Assembly: GCA_947626415.1 (NCBI GenBank)
Contig: CANQSA010000009.1
Location: 1 to 64,000 of the forward strand
Reading direction: 5' to 3'
DNA: 64,000 nt
Source: an uncultured Lachnospiraceae bacterium
GTDB lineage: Bacteria > Bacillota > Clostridia > Lachnospirales > Lachnospiraceae
The notes under the pieces are model-generated. The model was given only the letters and a program-made list of their open reading frames with translations, was not told the DNA's origin and did no database searches. The position numbers and the translations under genes were made by a program. Positions 25,753 to 34,594 of the stretch are shown here, piece by piece (positions within the stretch are counted from its first letter, which is position 1; every line of letters begins with the position of its first letter).

Positions 25753-26568
25753 ATGTCCGAATTATGGAAAGCAGTCCTGTACGGAATTCTGGAAGGCATT
25801 ACAGAGTGGCTTCCGGTCAGCAGTACAGGACATTTGATCTTGTTTGAAAAATTTCTGCCGATGGAAGTCAGTGCAGAGTTTTTCAGTATGTTTGAAGTAG
25901 TGATCCAGCTGGGTGCTATCCTGGCGGTAGTCGTGTTGTTCTGGAACCGGCTTTGGCCGTTTTCCGTGAAGGAAAAATATTGGGTGAAAGCGGATATTTT
26001 CGGTATGTGGCTGAAAATCGCTGCGGCGTGTGTGCCTGCGGTGATCGTGGAATTACTGTTTGGCGATCAGATCGAAGAACTGTTTTATAACGAATGGGTG
26101 ATTGCCGCCGCGCTGATTGTGTTCGGTATTGCCTTTATTGTGATCGAAAACAGAAACGCGAAGCTGCACCCTAAGATCAACTCTATTGCGGAAATTACTT
26201 TTCAGACCGCATTGCTGATCGGGGTATTCCAGGTGATTGCCGCCGTATTCCCCGGAACCAGCCGTTCCGGTGCTACAATCTTAGGCGCGCTCCTGATCGG
26301 CGTGGCGAGAAGCACAGCTGCTGAATTTACTTTTTTCCTGGCGGTGCCGGTAATGTTTGGCGCCAGCCTGTTAAAGATTCTGGAATTCGGATTCGATTTT
26401 ACAGGTTCGGAGCTGGGAATCCTGCTGGTTGGCTCGGCGGTTTCTTTCCTGGTCTCCATGGCTGTGATCCGTTTTCTGATGGGATATATCAAAAAACATG
26501 ATTTTAAGGTGTTCGGATGGTACCGGATCATACTGGGTTTGTTTGTGTTAACAATTTTTTCACTTTAA
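25753..26568 (+). CDS. uppP: Undecaprenyl-diphosphatase
   Basis: UppP (BacA) recycles undecaprenyl pyrophosphate to the monophosphate carrier needed for cell wall synthesis. The 271-residue membrane protein has about eight helices. The two signature motifs are present: EGITEWLPVSSTGHL at about residues 14-28 and PGTSRSG at 167-173. GGGAGG precedes the ATG. A 76-base gap separates it from the fatty acid genes, with no clear terminator. Some homologues confer low-level bacitracin tolerance. Confidence 0.96.
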   Translation: MSELWKAVLYGILEGITEWLPVSSTGHLILFEKFLPMEVSAEFFSMFEVVIQLGAILAVVVLFWNRLWPFSVKEKYWVKADIFGMWLKIAAACVPAVIVELLFGDQIEELFYNEWVIAAALIVFGIAFIVIENRNAKLHPKINSIAEITFQTALLIGVFQVIAAVFPGTSRSGATILGALLIGVARSTAAEFTFFLAVPVMFGASLLKILEFGFDFTGSELGILLVGSAVSFLVSMAVIRFLMGYIKKHDFKVFGWYRIILGLFVLTIFSL

Positions 26569-26592
26569 AAAACGCGGTAACTGTGCTACAAT
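26564..26592 (+). promoter_or_regulatory. Promoter of lepB
   Basis: TACAAT (26587-26592) is preceded by TGC, an extended -10 element. A weak -35 box TTTAAA (26564-26569) lies 17 bases upstream and overlaps the uppP stop codon. Confidence 0.45.
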
Positions 26593-26668
26593 AGCCAAAG
26601 ATGCAGGCAGAAACAGGAAACTGCATATCTGAAAGCAGGAGTTACAGCCTATTGGATTGGAGAAGAAG

Positions 26669-27313
26669 ATGAAAGAGAACAAGCAGATGAGTCCGGAGGA
26701 ACAGGACCAGAAGATTCGGGAATTGATTGACAGCCTGGATGATAAAACATTTACGATGGATGTCGACCAGGGGAAGTCAAATTCCTCGATTGTCCGGGAG
26801 ATTATCAGCTGGGTGCTGGTCTTTGCAGCAGCGTTTGCGATCGCGGAGGTCATGAATCACTTTGTTATCATCAATGCCCGTGTGCCAAGCGCTTCTATGG
26901 AAAGTACGATCCTGGAAGGCGATCGGATTATGGGCTGGCGTTTTTCCTACGCGTTTTCCGAACCGGAGCGGGGCGATATTGTCGTATTTCCCAACCCGAA
27001 CCCCGTTACGGATGAAGATAAGCAAAATTATGTAAAGCGGATCATCGGACTGCCGGGCGAGACAGTTCGGATCGAAGACGGTCAGGTGTTTATTAACGAT
27101 GAACCGCTGGCGGAGGATTATGTAAAAGAACCCTGGAATGGCGGAAACGGGACTTATGTTGTGCCGGAAGGCTGTTATTTTATGATGGGCGATAATCGGA
27201 ATAATTCCAATGACGCCAGATACTGGGTGAATAAGTATATAAAGCGGGAGGATATTCTGGGAAAGGTATCGTTTCGGTACTGGCCGTTTAGCCGGTTCGG
27301 TTCTGTAGAATAG
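26669..27313 (+). CDS. lepB: Signal peptidase I
   Basis: This 214-residue membrane enzyme removes signal peptides from exported proteins. A cytoplasmic N-terminus of about 40 residues precedes one transmembrane helix (about 45-66). The catalytic Ser76 lies in PSASMEST and the general base Lys123 in YVKRIIGLPGE. The closing motif GDNRNNSNDAR is intact. The ATG at 26669 has GGAGAAGAAG in front; the TTG four codons earlier is less likely. The next gene is convergent, 22 bases away, with no obvious terminator between. Confidence 0.95.
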   Translation: MKENKQMSPEEQDQKIRELIDSLDDKTFTMDVDQGKSNSSIVREIISWVLVFAAAFAIAEVMNHFVIINARVPSASMESTILEGDRIMGWRFSYAFSEPERGDIVVFPNPNPVTDEDKQNYVKRIIGLPGETVRIEDGQVFINDEPLAEDYVKEPWNGGNGTYVVPEGCYFMMGDNRNNSNDARYWVNKYIKREDILGKVSFRYWPFSRFGSVE

Positions 27314-27335
27314 ACGGCGGGAACCGATCGAATCG

Positions 27336-28091
27336 TTAATAGACCCAGTAGTCCAGCTGCTGTTGGATATGAAAATGATGGCGGAGATACAGGCTGACTG
27401 CGGCAGTATTTTCGCCATTTACATGCAAAAGGACAGACTGACCGGGAAAGCGTTTTCCCAGCGCGTCCAGGAGACTTTGCAGGAACAGACTGCCGTAGCC
27501 CTGTCTCCGGTACATGGGAAGAATCTCAAAACCGCAGATCGTACAGGAACCGGCGTCTTCAAAAATGCCGCAGCTGCCGATCACGGTACTGCCGGACAGA
27601 AGACGGTATCCGGTTTTAGTCTGAATCAGGGAGTACGGCGCGGGCAGAGAGGAATCAGAAGGCTGATCCGGTAAACGGAGGCACATGGTATATTCGGAGA
27701 AAGCAAGGGTAAAATCCATCTCCTGCAGTAAATTCCGGGCGATTTGATTGTCGGGAGACAGCGGGACATAGATGGTATGGATCTGATACTGGGACAGAAT
27801 ATCCATGGCAAGCTCCCATAAAAAGGAAAAGATACCCTGCCGCCGGTAGTCGGGATCTACCATGGCGCTGATCTCACATTCCTCAGGATTGGGGACGAAA
27901 ACAGATAAAAATCCGACCAGCCTGCCGTTTACCCGGTATAAATGGAAACAAGGCATGGAAGAATGGATATTGTAATGATTCTCCATAAAACAGGAGATCC
28001 GGTATCCGTCCGTCTGCTCACAGCGCGCATGGAGTCTGCGGATCTCAGATTGCGTTGTCTTTGGCAAAATTCTGGTCTGGATCAGTTCCAT
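27336..28091 (-). CDS. GNAT family N-acetyltransferase, two domains
   Basis: This 251-residue protein appears to hold two GNAT units. The first (about 40-140) has the acetyl-CoA loop pattern MVDPDYRRQGIFSFL. The second (about 160-251) has ILPMYRRQGYGSLFLQSLL and a C-terminal segment with LHVNGENTAAVSLY. Either or both could bind acetyl-CoA. The acceptor is unknown; small molecules, antibiotics and protein N-termini are all possible. The start is taken at MELIQTRI, because AGGAGG lies nine bases before it on the minus strand. The promoter shares its -35 position with that of the divergent AEC gene. Confidence 0.85.
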   Translation of the reverse strand: MELIQTRILPKTTQSEIRRLHARCEQTDGYRISCFMENHYNIHSSMPCFHLYRVNGRLVGFLSVFVPNPEECEISAMVDPDYRRQGIFSFLWELAMDILSQYQIHTIYVPLSPDNQIARNLLQEMDFTLAFSEYTMCLRLPDQPSDSSLPAPYSLIQTKTGYRLLSGSTVIGSCGIFEDAGSCTICGFEILPMYRRQGYGSLFLQSLLDALGKRFPGQSVLLHVNGENTAAVSLYLRHHFHIQQQLDYWVY

Positions 28092-28113
28092 GGCGGAAAA
28101 CCTCCTTTCCTCT

Positions 28114-28142
28114 ATCATAACGGCTGAATTTTTAATTGTCAA
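28114..28142 (-). promoter_or_regulatory. Promoter of the GNAT gene
   Basis: On the minus strand a perfect TTGACA (28142-28137) and TATGAT (28119-28114) are spaced by 17 bases. The predicted leader is only about 16 bases. The -35 box overlaps that of the divergent promoter on the other strand by five bases. Confidence 0.7.
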
Positions 28143-28164
28143 TATATGGGATCCGTGCTAAAAT
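28136..28164 (+). promoter_or_regulatory. Promoter of the AEC transporter gene
   Basis: TTGTCA (28136-28141) and TAAAAT (28159-28164) are spaced by 17 bases. The -35 box is almost the same DNA as the -35 box of the divergent GNAT promoter. Confidence 0.7.
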
Positions 28165-28200
28165 GGAAACACTTACGAAGGAAAGAGAGAAACATGGAAC

Positions 28201-29157
28201 ATGCTGGATAGTCTGCAATACAGTTTACACGCGACCGTTCCCGTATTTCTGGTGATTCTGATCGGCTATCTGCTGAAACGGATCGGCTGGCTGAAACCGG
28301 GATTTGTAAACGGAGCTGATAAGCTCAATTTCACCGTGACGCTGCCGGCTCTGTTGTTTCAGGATATTGCGGGTACGGAGTTCTATGAGGTTTTTGATCT
28401 GAAATTTGTGCTGTACTGCGCCATTGTAACCAGTATCTGTTTTTGGAGCATCTGGGGACTGGCAAAGCTCTTCCTGAAGACAGACGAGATCCGGGGCGCT
28501 TTTGTGCAGGCGTCTTTCCGGGGCAGCGCGGCGGTGTTGGGAACGGCGCTGGTTATGAACATTTACGGCAATACGGGAATGATCCCGCTTATGATCATCG
28601 GAGCGGTTCCCCTTTACAATATTTATTCTGTGATCGTCCTGACGTTTGAATCCCATGACCGGGAGATGAATGCAGGCGGCCATACCCATATGACGAAAGC
28701 AATCAAAGGGATCCTTACGAATCCCATTATTCTGGCGATCGCGGCCGGTATGATATTTTCTCTGTGTGGCTGGAAGCTGCCGGTGATCCTGGATACGACG
28801 GTAGGCAGTTTCGCAAAGATGGCGACGCCCCTGGCGCTGATCGCGGTAGGCGCGGGATTTGAAGGGAACAAAGCGCTGAAAAAACTGAGGCCTGCGGTGA
28901 CCGCGTCCATGATCAAGCTGGTGATCCAGCCGGTTTTGATGCTGCCTATTGCACTAGCGCTGGGATTTACCGACGCCAAGCTGGTGGCGCTGGTGATCAT
29001 GCTGGGCTCTCCTACAACCCCGAGCTGTTATATTATGGCAAAAAATATGGGAAATGACGGAATCCTGACCTCGAGCGTGATTGTACTGACAACCGTACTT
29101 TCCGCATTTACCATTACGGCAATCTTATTTGTGCTGCGCAGTATGGGCATGATATAA
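28201..29157 (+). CDS. AEC family transporter (auxin efflux carrier type)
   Basis: The product has 318 residues with about ten transmembrane helices in two halves, matching the AEC/membrane transport protein family. The N-terminal motif LKRIGWLKPG after the first helix and the polar pattern MLGSPTTPSCYIMAKNMG in the second half are typical. Bacterial members move organic anions such as malate or malonate, and the substrate cannot be fixed here. The ATG at 28201 has GAAGGAAAGAGAG upstream; an ATG at 28194 runs into a stop at once. It may be read through into pepF, 53 bases downstream. Confidence 0.85.
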   Translation: MLDSLQYSLHATVPVFLVILIGYLLKRIGWLKPGFVNGADKLNFTVTLPALLFQDIAGTEFYEVFDLKFVLYCAIVTSICFWSIWGLAKLFLKTDEIRGAFVQASFRGSAAVLGTALVMNIYGNTGMIPLMIIGAVPLYNIYSVIVLTFESHDREMNAGGHTHMTKAIKGILTNPIILAIAAGMIFSLCGWKLPVILDTTVGSFAKMATPLALIAVGAGFEGNKALKKLRPAVTASMIKLVIQPVLMLPIALALGFTDAKLVALVIMLGSPTTPSCYIMAKNMGNDGILTSSVIVLTTVLSAFTITAILFVLRSMGMI

Positions 29158-29180
29158 AGTAGAAGTGAAACGATAAAGTG

Positions 29181-29205
29181 GAAGCGGAAACGCTTCAGAA
29201 AGAGG
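29181..29205 (+). promoter_or_regulatory. Junction hairpin before pepF
   Basis: GAAGCG, a GAAA loop and CGCTTC form a six-base stem. Compared with the fabZ site one G-C pair has become A-T on both arms. The ribosome binding site GAGG (29202-29205) could pair with CTTC instead. Confidence 0.55.
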
Positions 29206-29210
29206 TAGAG

Positions 29211-30998
29211 ATGGCAAAAAAGAGAAGGGAAGCGGACCCGAAATACACATGGGCCATAGAAGATCTGTACGCGTCGGATGAAGCCTGGGAGCAGGAATAC
29301 GGGCAGATAACAAAGATGCTTGACCAGTTCGCGGATTTTACAGACAGGCTGGGAGAATCCGCGGAGACGTTATTGTCGTTTTTCCGGTTTTCGGATACAG
29401 TCAGCCGTTTGTTTGAGCGCGTCTATGTCTATGCGAATCAGAAGCTGCATGAAGATCTGGGAAACAGTGTTTCGCAGGGAATGGCGGCCCGCGCCGCGGA
29501 TCTGGGCGTTAAGCTTACCAGCGCGTCAGCTTTTGCCGATCCGGAGATCCTGGCAATTCCGGAGGACCGGCTGGAGCGGTTTTTAAAGGATTCCCCTGAA
29601 CTGGGCTTATATGAGCGGAAGCTGCGCATCCTGCTGCGGGAGAAGGCGCATATTCTGGACGCCAAAACCGAGCAGATCCTTGCGATGAATGAGAATGTCA
29701 GCTCGGCGGCGAGCGATATTTTCGATATGTTTAATGATGCGGACTTGAAGTTTCCGCCTGTGATCGCTCCGGACGGCAGGGAGCAGGAGCTGACGCACGG
29801 CAATTATGTGAAATTTCTGGAGAACGATTCGGTCAAGGTGCGGGAATCCGCGTTTCGTGCGATGTACCACGCCTATACGTCGTTTAAAAATACACTGGCG
29901 GCCGCTTTTTACGCCAATGTCAAGCAGGCCAATTTCTATGCTTCGGTCCGGGGATATGCGTCCTCACGCGCTATGGCTTTAAGCGGCGGAAATATCCCGG
30001 AGCGCGTTTATGACAATCTGATCGCGGTAGTACACGAGAAGATGCCGCTGATGCACCGGTATGTGAAGCTCCGTAAGAAAGCGCTGGGGCTGGAAGAACT
30101 GCATATGTATGACCTGTACACGCCTATGGTAAAGGACGTGGATATTACGGTGCCGTTTGAAGAAGCAAAGGAGATCGTAAAGGAAGGGCTTGCGCCGATG
30201 GGAGAACGGTATCTGTCGGTTCTGCAGGAAGGCTTTGACAACCGGTGGATCGATGTTTATGAAAATGAGGGCAAGCGCAGCGGCGCCTATTCCTGGGGCG
30301 CGTACGGGACGCATCCCTATGTCCTGTTAAATTACCAGGGCAATCTGGATAATGTATTTACGCTGGCCCATGAGATGGGGCATGCGCTGCATTCCTATTT
30401 TTCCGACAGCACACAGCCTTATCCCTATGCGGGATATCTGATTTTTGTAGCGGAAGTAGCCTCTACCTGTAATGAATCCCTGCTGATCCATCATATGTTA
30501 AAGAAGGCCGGGGACAACCGGGAAAAGGCGTATCTGCTGAATCATTTTCTGGAAGAGTTTAAGGGAACGCTGTTCCGCCAGACCATGTTCGCGGAATTTG
30601 AGCGGGATATGCACGCACTGGCGGCAGCCGGAGAAGCGCTGACCGCGGATCTGCTGTGTGAGAAATATTATGAACTGAACAAGCAGTATTTCGGGGATGC
30701 CATTGTGATCGATCAGGAGATCGCCATGGAGTGGGCGCGGATTCCGCATTTCTATACGCCGTTTTACGTTTATCAGTATGCGACCGGATTCTCGGCGGCA
30801 ATCGCGCTGTCAAAAGGAATCCTGGAACGGGGCGAAGCGGCAGTTGCGGATTATATGAAATTTTTGACCGGAGGAAGCTCGGCGGATCCCATCGATCTCT
30901 TAAAACTGGCAGGCGTGGATATGTCTGAGCCGGAGCCCATCCGGCAGGCGATGGATGTATTTGAAGATTTGTTGGATCAGATGGAAGCGTTAATTTAA
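29211..30998 (+). CDS. pepF: Oligoendopeptidase F
   Basis: This 595-residue M3-family zinc metallopeptidase cleaves oligopeptides in the cytoplasm. The zinc motif HEMGH lies at residues 387-391 with a downstream glutamate in FVAEVASTCNE. The N-terminal helical domain and total length match PepF. The ATG at 29211 follows AGAGG; longer readings of the frame start in the leader and are not favoured. It has no signal peptide. The next gene follows after 20 bases. Confidence 0.95.
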   Translation: MAKKRREADPKYTWAIEDLYASDEAWEQEYGQITKMLDQFADFTDRLGESAETLLSFFRFSDTVSRLFERVYVYANQKLHEDLGNSVSQGMAARAADLGVKLTSASAFADPEILAIPEDRLERFLKDSPELGLYERKLRILLREKAHILDAKTEQILAMNENVSSAASDIFDMFNDADLKFPPVIAPDGREQELTHGNYVKFLENDSVKVRESAFRAMYHAYTSFKNTLAAAFYANVKQANFYASVRGYASSRAMALSGGNIPERVYDNLIAVVHEKMPLMHRYVKLRKKALGLEELHMYDLYTPMVKDVDITVPFEEAKEIVKEGLAPMGERYLSVLQEGFDNRWIDVYENEGKRSGAYSWGAYGTHPYVLLNYQGNLDNVFTLAHEMGHALHSYFSDSTQPYPYAGYLIFVAEVASTCNESLLIHHMLKKAGDNREKAYLLNHFLEEFKGTLFRQTMFAEFERDMHALAAAGEALTADLLCEKYYELNKQYFGDAIVIDQEIAMEWARIPHFYTPFYVYQYATGFSAAIALSKGILERGEAAVADYMKFLTGGSSADPIDLLKLAGVDMSEPEPIRQAMDVFEDLLDQMEALI

Positions 30999-31014
30999 CC
31001 GCTCCGGAAGGAGG
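30983..31014 (+). promoter_or_regulatory. Junction hairpin at the end of pepF
   Basis: GGAAGCG in the last pepF codons can pair with CGCTCC (31000-31005) with one bulged A. The pepF stop lies in the loop. AAGGAGG follows and is also complementary to CTCC. Confidence 0.45.
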
Positions 31015-31018
31015 CAGT

Positions 31019-31429
31019 ATGAAGCAAAAGTTGATTCATTTTATGAACGGGCGTTATGGTGTGGATTCGCTGAACCGGTTTCTGCTGGGACTGGCGCTGG
31101 TCCTGATTTTGTTATCCATGTTTGTCCGGGTTTCTGTGTTTGGCGTTTCCCTGCTTAACCTGTTGGGTTTGGCGGCGCTGATTTACGCCTATTTTCGGAT
31201 GCTTTCCAGAAACGTGCAGAAGCGGTATCGGGAATATGTCCGGTTTATGGCGGTAAGAAACAAGATTACGGGATTCTTTAAGAATAAGATCTGGTATCTG
31301 AAGCAGAGCCGGCAGTATCACATTTATAAATGTCCCGGCTGCGGACAGAAGATCCGGATTCCCAGAGGCAAGGGAAGGATTGAGATTTCCTGTCCCAAAT
31401 GCCGGCATAAATTTATCAAAAAGAGTTAG
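31019..31429 (+). CDS. Small membrane protein with C-terminal zinc ribbon
   Basis: The product has 136 residues. Two adjacent transmembrane helices (about 20-62) are followed by a basic cytoplasmic segment. A zinc-ribbon-like tail carries two CPxC knuckles, CPGCGQKIRIP and CPKCRHKFI. No enzyme motif is visible. The strong ribosome binding site GGAAGGAGG precedes the ATG. It ends three bases before a DUF5685 gene and close to a J-domain gene, and the three likely work together. Its function is unknown. Confidence 0.8.
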   Translation: MKQKLIHFMNGRYGVDSLNRFLLGLALVLILLSMFVRVSVFGVSLLNLLGLAALIYAYFRMLSRNVQKRYREYVRFMAVRNKITGFFKNKIWYLKQSRQYHIYKCPGCGQKIRIPRGKGRIEISCPKCRHKFIKKS

Positions 31430-31432
31430 CCT

Positions 31433-32269
31433 ATGTTTGGATATGTAACGATCTGTAAGGATGAACTGAAAATAAAAGACTATGCGTTTTACCGTTCCTG
31501 TTACTGTGGGCTTTGCGTGTCGCTGCGGCACAGGCACGGGATTCTTTCGGCGCTGACGCTTACCTACGATATGACGTTTATGAGTATGCTGCTGTCCGCT
31601 CTTTACGAAACGGAATACCGGGTGCATGAGATCCGATGTCCCATCCATCCGGCAAAACGGCAGACGATCCGGGTAAACCGGATGACGAATTACGCAGCCG
31701 ATATGACGATTTTGTTGTCTTACCACAGTATGCAGGATAACTGGCGGGACGAGAAAAGCGTTTCGGGTCTTGCCATGTCGGCGGCATTGAAGCGGGCGTA
31801 TCAGAACGTATCGGAACGCTATCCCCGGCAGGCCTGCGCGGTGGAGCTTTACATGAAGCAGATCTCGGCCTGCGAACGGGAGAATGACTGCAGCCTGGAT
31901 CGGGCGTCCGGCTACACGGGCAATCTGCTGCGGGAGCTTTTCGTATACAAAAAGGATATGTGGCAGGAGCATCTGGGAAACATGGCGTTTTATCTGGGAA
32001 AATTTATTTATCTGATGGACGCCTATGACGATCTGGAAAAGGATGCCAAAACCGGTAATTTTAATCCCTGGCTTGCGATTCGGGATACGGACGGATTTGA
32101 GGAACGCGTGGAATATGTGCTGAATCTTATGGGCGAAATGGCGGCAAGGGAATTTGAGTGGCTGCCGATCCTGGAAAATGCGGAAATCCTGCGAAATATC
32201 TTATATGCCGGAATCTGGGCAAAATATACTGCCGTCCGGCAGCAGCGTCTGGAAAAAAACAAAGCGTAA
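31433..32269 (+). CDS. DUF5685 family protein
   Basis: This 278-residue protein has a cysteine-rich N-terminus (CKDELK, then CYCGLC at about residues 22-27) and a mostly helical body with no signal peptide. I place it in the DUF5685 family, whose function is not known. The arrangement of the early cysteines suggests metal or iron-sulfur binding. It lies between a membrane zinc-ribbon gene and a J-domain gene. Its stop codon lies in the loop of a junction hairpin. Confidence 0.75.
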   Translation: MFGYVTICKDELKIKDYAFYRSCYCGLCVSLRHRHGILSALTLTYDMTFMSMLLSALYETEYRVHEIRCPIHPAKRQTIRVNRMTNYAADMTILLSYHSMQDNWRDEKSVSGLAMSAALKRAYQNVSERYPRQACAVELYMKQISACERENDCSLDRASGYTGNLLRELFVYKKDMWQEHLGNMAFYLGKFIYLMDAYDDLEKDAKTGNFNPWLAIRDTDGFEERVEYVLNLMGEMAAREFEWLPILENAEILRNILYAGIWAKYTAVRQQRLEKNKA

Positions 32270-32285
32270 ACGCTTCGAAATGGAG
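32262..32285 (+). promoter_or_regulatory. Junction hairpin before the J-domain gene
   Basis: AAGCG, a TAAA loop and CGCTT form a five-base stem. The loop is the stop codon of the DUF5685 gene plus one base. The ribosome binding site GGAG (32282-32285) could pair with CTTC. Confidence 0.5.
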
Positions 32286-32290
32286 AAAAT

Positions 32291-33019
32291 ATGGTATATG
32301 ATCCTTATGAGGTGCTGGGTGTTTCCCCCGGCGCTACCGATGAAGAGATAAAAAAAGCATACCGGCAGCTGAGCAGAAAATACCATCCGGATGCCAATAT
32401 CAATAATCCGAACCGGGAACAGGCAGAGGAAAAATTCAAACAGGTCCAGCAGGCTTATGATCAGATCATGAAAATGCGGGAAAACGGCGGCACCTACGGG
32501 CAGAATGACAGCACTGCCGGCGGTTACGGCAGCTATGGCGGTTACGGAAACCCGTTCGGCGGTTTTGGCGGGTTCGGAGGCTTTGGCACGGGCGGTTTTG
32601 GAACAGGCGGCTACGGCACGGGCGGTTATGGAAATGCACGTGGCGGCAGTCAGGCTGGGACGGATGAAGAGACGGTACGGATGCAGGCGGCCAGAAACTA
32701 TATCAACGCCCGTCATTATGATGAGGCGCTCAATGTACTGGCAGGCATCAGCAACCATAACGCGGAATGGTATTATTTAAGCGGGATCGCTAACTATGGC
32801 AAGGGAAATAACGTGCAGGGCGCCGATGATATGAAGCGCGCGGTAGAACTGGAACCGAACAATCTGGAGTACCAGTCGGCATGGCAGCGGATGCAGAATG
32901 GCGGAACCTGGTATCAGGGTATGGGAAATACATACGGCAGACCCAGCGTTTCTAATATGAACTGGTGCTGTTATGTGCTCTGTCTGAATTCCATGTGCAA
33001 TCCGTTCTGCAGATGTTAA
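32291..33019 (+). CDS. J-domain protein with Gly-rich linker and Cys-rich tail
   Basis: The product has 242 residues. A J domain (about 3-70) contains the essential HPD tripeptide in KYHPDAN, so it can stimulate an Hsp70. A Gly/Tyr/Phe-rich linker follows (about 75-115), then a TPR-like helical region (about 125-205). The last 20 residues hold six cysteines (NWCCYVLC and NPFCRC). The zinc-finger and client-binding domains of true DnaJ are missing, so this is a specialised co-chaperone. It is the third gene after the membrane zinc-ribbon and DUF5685 genes. Confidence 0.85.
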   Translation: MVYDPYEVLGVSPGATDEEIKKAYRQLSRKYHPDANINNPNREQAEEKFKQVQQAYDQIMKMRENGGTYGQNDSTAGGYGSYGGYGNPFGGFGGFGGFGTGGFGTGGYGTGGYGNARGGSQAGTDEETVRMQAARNYINARHYDEALNVLAGISNHNAEWYYLSGIANYGKGNNVQGADDMKRAVELEPNNLEYQSAWQRMQNGGTWYQGMGNTYGRPSVSNMNWCCYVLCLNSMCNPFCRC

Positions 33020-33039
33020 AAAATGGAAGTGAGAACAAG

Positions 33040-33885
33040 ATGATTATTCCGATGCGGGGATTTACCCACAGTGGGAAATTCCATGCGGATGACGTATTTG
33101 GCGCGGCGCTGCTGCGTTATCTGAATCCGCAGATAGAAATTATCAGAGGCAGCGAAGTGCCGGAGGATTTTGACGGCATTGTATTTGATATCGGCGGCGG
33201 CAGATACGACCACCATCAGAAAAACGCGCCCGTTCGGGAAAACGGCGTTCCCTATGCGGCGTTCGGACTGCTTTGGCGGGAGACAGGCGCCGATATTCTG
33301 GGAACAGAGGCGGCTGCGCAGTTTGACGAACAATTCATCCAGCCGCTGGATCTGTCTGACAATACCGGCTGCCCGAATGCGGTCGCGGATATTGTAGAAC
33401 TTTATTACCCGTTCTGGAATGAAACAAGAAATGTAGACGAAGCGTTTTTTGAAGCGGTTAACTGGGCGGAAATGGTTTTGCGCCGGCGGTTTTTACAGGC
33501 TGAAAGTCTGAAGAAGGCGGCGGAGCTGCTGAAGCCGGATCTGGAAAAACAGAAGGACGGGATCGCCATCCTGACGCACCACGCGCCGTGGCGGCATTTG
33601 GCGGCGCATACGGATCTGGAATTTGTGATCTATCATTCCAAGCGTGGCGGCTACTGCGCGCAGGCAGTGGAAGCGGATGAAAGCGAAGCGGGAAAGGCGC
33701 ATTCTCTGAAATATCCGTTCCCGGAAGCCTGGAGAGGCAGGGAAGCGCGGGAATTAGCGGAACTTACCGGAATTCCGGGTCTGCGGTTCTGTCATAACAG
33801 CGGGTTTCTGATCGCTGCGGACACGATTGACGACGCCATTCTGGCATGCCGGAAGGCAAAGGAGATTGGGACAAAAAAACATTGA
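33040..33885 (+). CDS. MYG1 family protein (UPF0160)
   Basis: This 281-residue protein of the MYG1 family belongs to the DHH-like phosphoesterase group. The motifs THSGKFHADDVFGAAL near the N-terminus and FDIGGGRYDHHQ near residue 50 hold the presumed metal ligands. The eukaryotic homologue is a 3'-5' RNA exonuclease; activity in bacteria is less clear. The ATG at 33040 has GGAAGTGAG upstream, while earlier in-frame starts lie inside the J-domain gene. The next promoter begins just before its stop codon. Confidence 0.88.
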   Translation: MIIPMRGFTHSGKFHADDVFGAALLRYLNPQIEIIRGSEVPEDFDGIVFDIGGGRYDHHQKNAPVRENGVPYAAFGLLWRETGADILGTEAAAQFDEQFIQPLDLSDNTGCPNAVADIVELYYPFWNETRNVDEAFFEAVNWAEMVLRRRFLQAESLKKAAELLKPDLEKQKDGIAILTHHAPWRHLAAHTDLEFVIYHSKRGGYCAQAVEADESEAGKAHSLKYPFPEAWRGREARELAELTGIPGLRFCHNSGFLIAADTIDDAILACRKAKEIGTKKH

Positions 33886-33911
33886 CATAAAAAAACTGCC
33901 TATGCTATAAT
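33882..33911 (+). promoter_or_regulatory. Promoter of the P-loop kinase-like gene
   Basis: TTGACA (33882-33887) and TATAAT (33906-33911) are spaced by 18 bases. The -35 box overlaps the stop codon of the MYG1 gene. Confidence 0.75.
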
Positions 33912-33971
33912 CGACAATAATGGGTTAGTTTTTAAATGTGTACCAATTGAGTGGAAAGGCGAGAGACATTT

Positions 33972-34541
33972 ATGAAAAAGCTGATTTTAGTGACATCACC
34001 ACCGGCATGTGGAAAGACATTTGTAACCAAGCAGTTAGCGAAGGCAATGACCAATTGCGTTTATTTAGATAAGGATTCTCTGATCGTATTATCCAAACAG
34101 ATTTTCAAAGTAGCGGGAGAAGAGATTAACCGAAGCTCTGATTTTTTTGAGGAGTGGATCCGGAATTATGAGTATGATGCGATCATGGAAGTGGCATACG
34201 AAGCCCTGGAATACAACGATACGGTATTTATCAACGCGCCGTTTACCAGAGAGATCAAGGATAAGGCGTATATGGACCGGCTGCGCAGCGAGCTTGCGAA
34301 ACGAAGCACAAAGCTGGTCGTTGTATGGGTACATACGGACATAGAGGTATGTCATCAGCGTATGATCGAGCGTGCCTCCGATCGGGACGACTGGAAGCTG
34401 GCGCATTGGGACGAGTATGTTGCGACCAGGGACTATAATAAACCGACCGGGATCAAAGATCTGGTTGTGTTTGAGAATTCTTCGGATATCGAGTTTAAGA
34501 ACAGTTTGCATCAGATCACCTATTATTTAAGAAAATTATAA
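33972..34541 (+). CDS. P-loop ATPase or kinase-like protein
   Basis: The product has 189 residues with a Walker A motif SPPACGKT at about residues 9-16 and a later VWVHTDIEVCHQRM segment. This is the pattern of AAA_33/zeta-toxin-like small kinases. An Arg-rich lid-like stretch follows (RMIERASDRDDW). The substrate is unknown. No antitoxin-like partner lies next to it, so a toxin role is not favoured. The ATG at 33972 is chosen because AAAGGCGAG lies in front. The gene is monocistronic with its own promoter and terminator. Confidence 0.75.
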   Translation: MKKLILVTSPPACGKTFVTKQLAKAMTNCVYLDKDSLIVLSKQIFKVAGEEINRSSDFFEEWIRNYEYDAIMEVAYEALEYNDTVFINAPFTREIKDKAYMDRLRSELAKRSTKLVVVWVHTDIEVCHQRMIERASDRDDWKLAHWDEYVATRDYNKPTGIKDLVVFENSSDIEFKNSLHQITYYLRKL

Positions 34542-34554
34542 AAGGAAACGGAGG

Positions 34555-34594
34555 AACAGTATCTGTCAGAGGAAACTTGACAGATACTGTTTTT
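34555..34594 (+). terminator. Terminator after the P-loop kinase-like gene
   Basis: A perfect 13-base stem (AACAGTATCTGTC with GACAGATACTGTT) and an 11-base loop end in a T-run. It lies upstream of feoA. Confidence 0.9.

Noticed and set aside
24762-25799. A 345-codon minus-strand frame opposite accA and the start of uppP
   Set aside because: It spans parts of two conserved genes on the other strand and encodes a His/Arg/Gln-rich sequence typical of antisense frames.
33972-34541. A zeta-type toxin gene
   Set aside because: The P-loop pattern is compatible, but no antitoxin-like small gene is adjacent and the gene has its own promoter and terminator.
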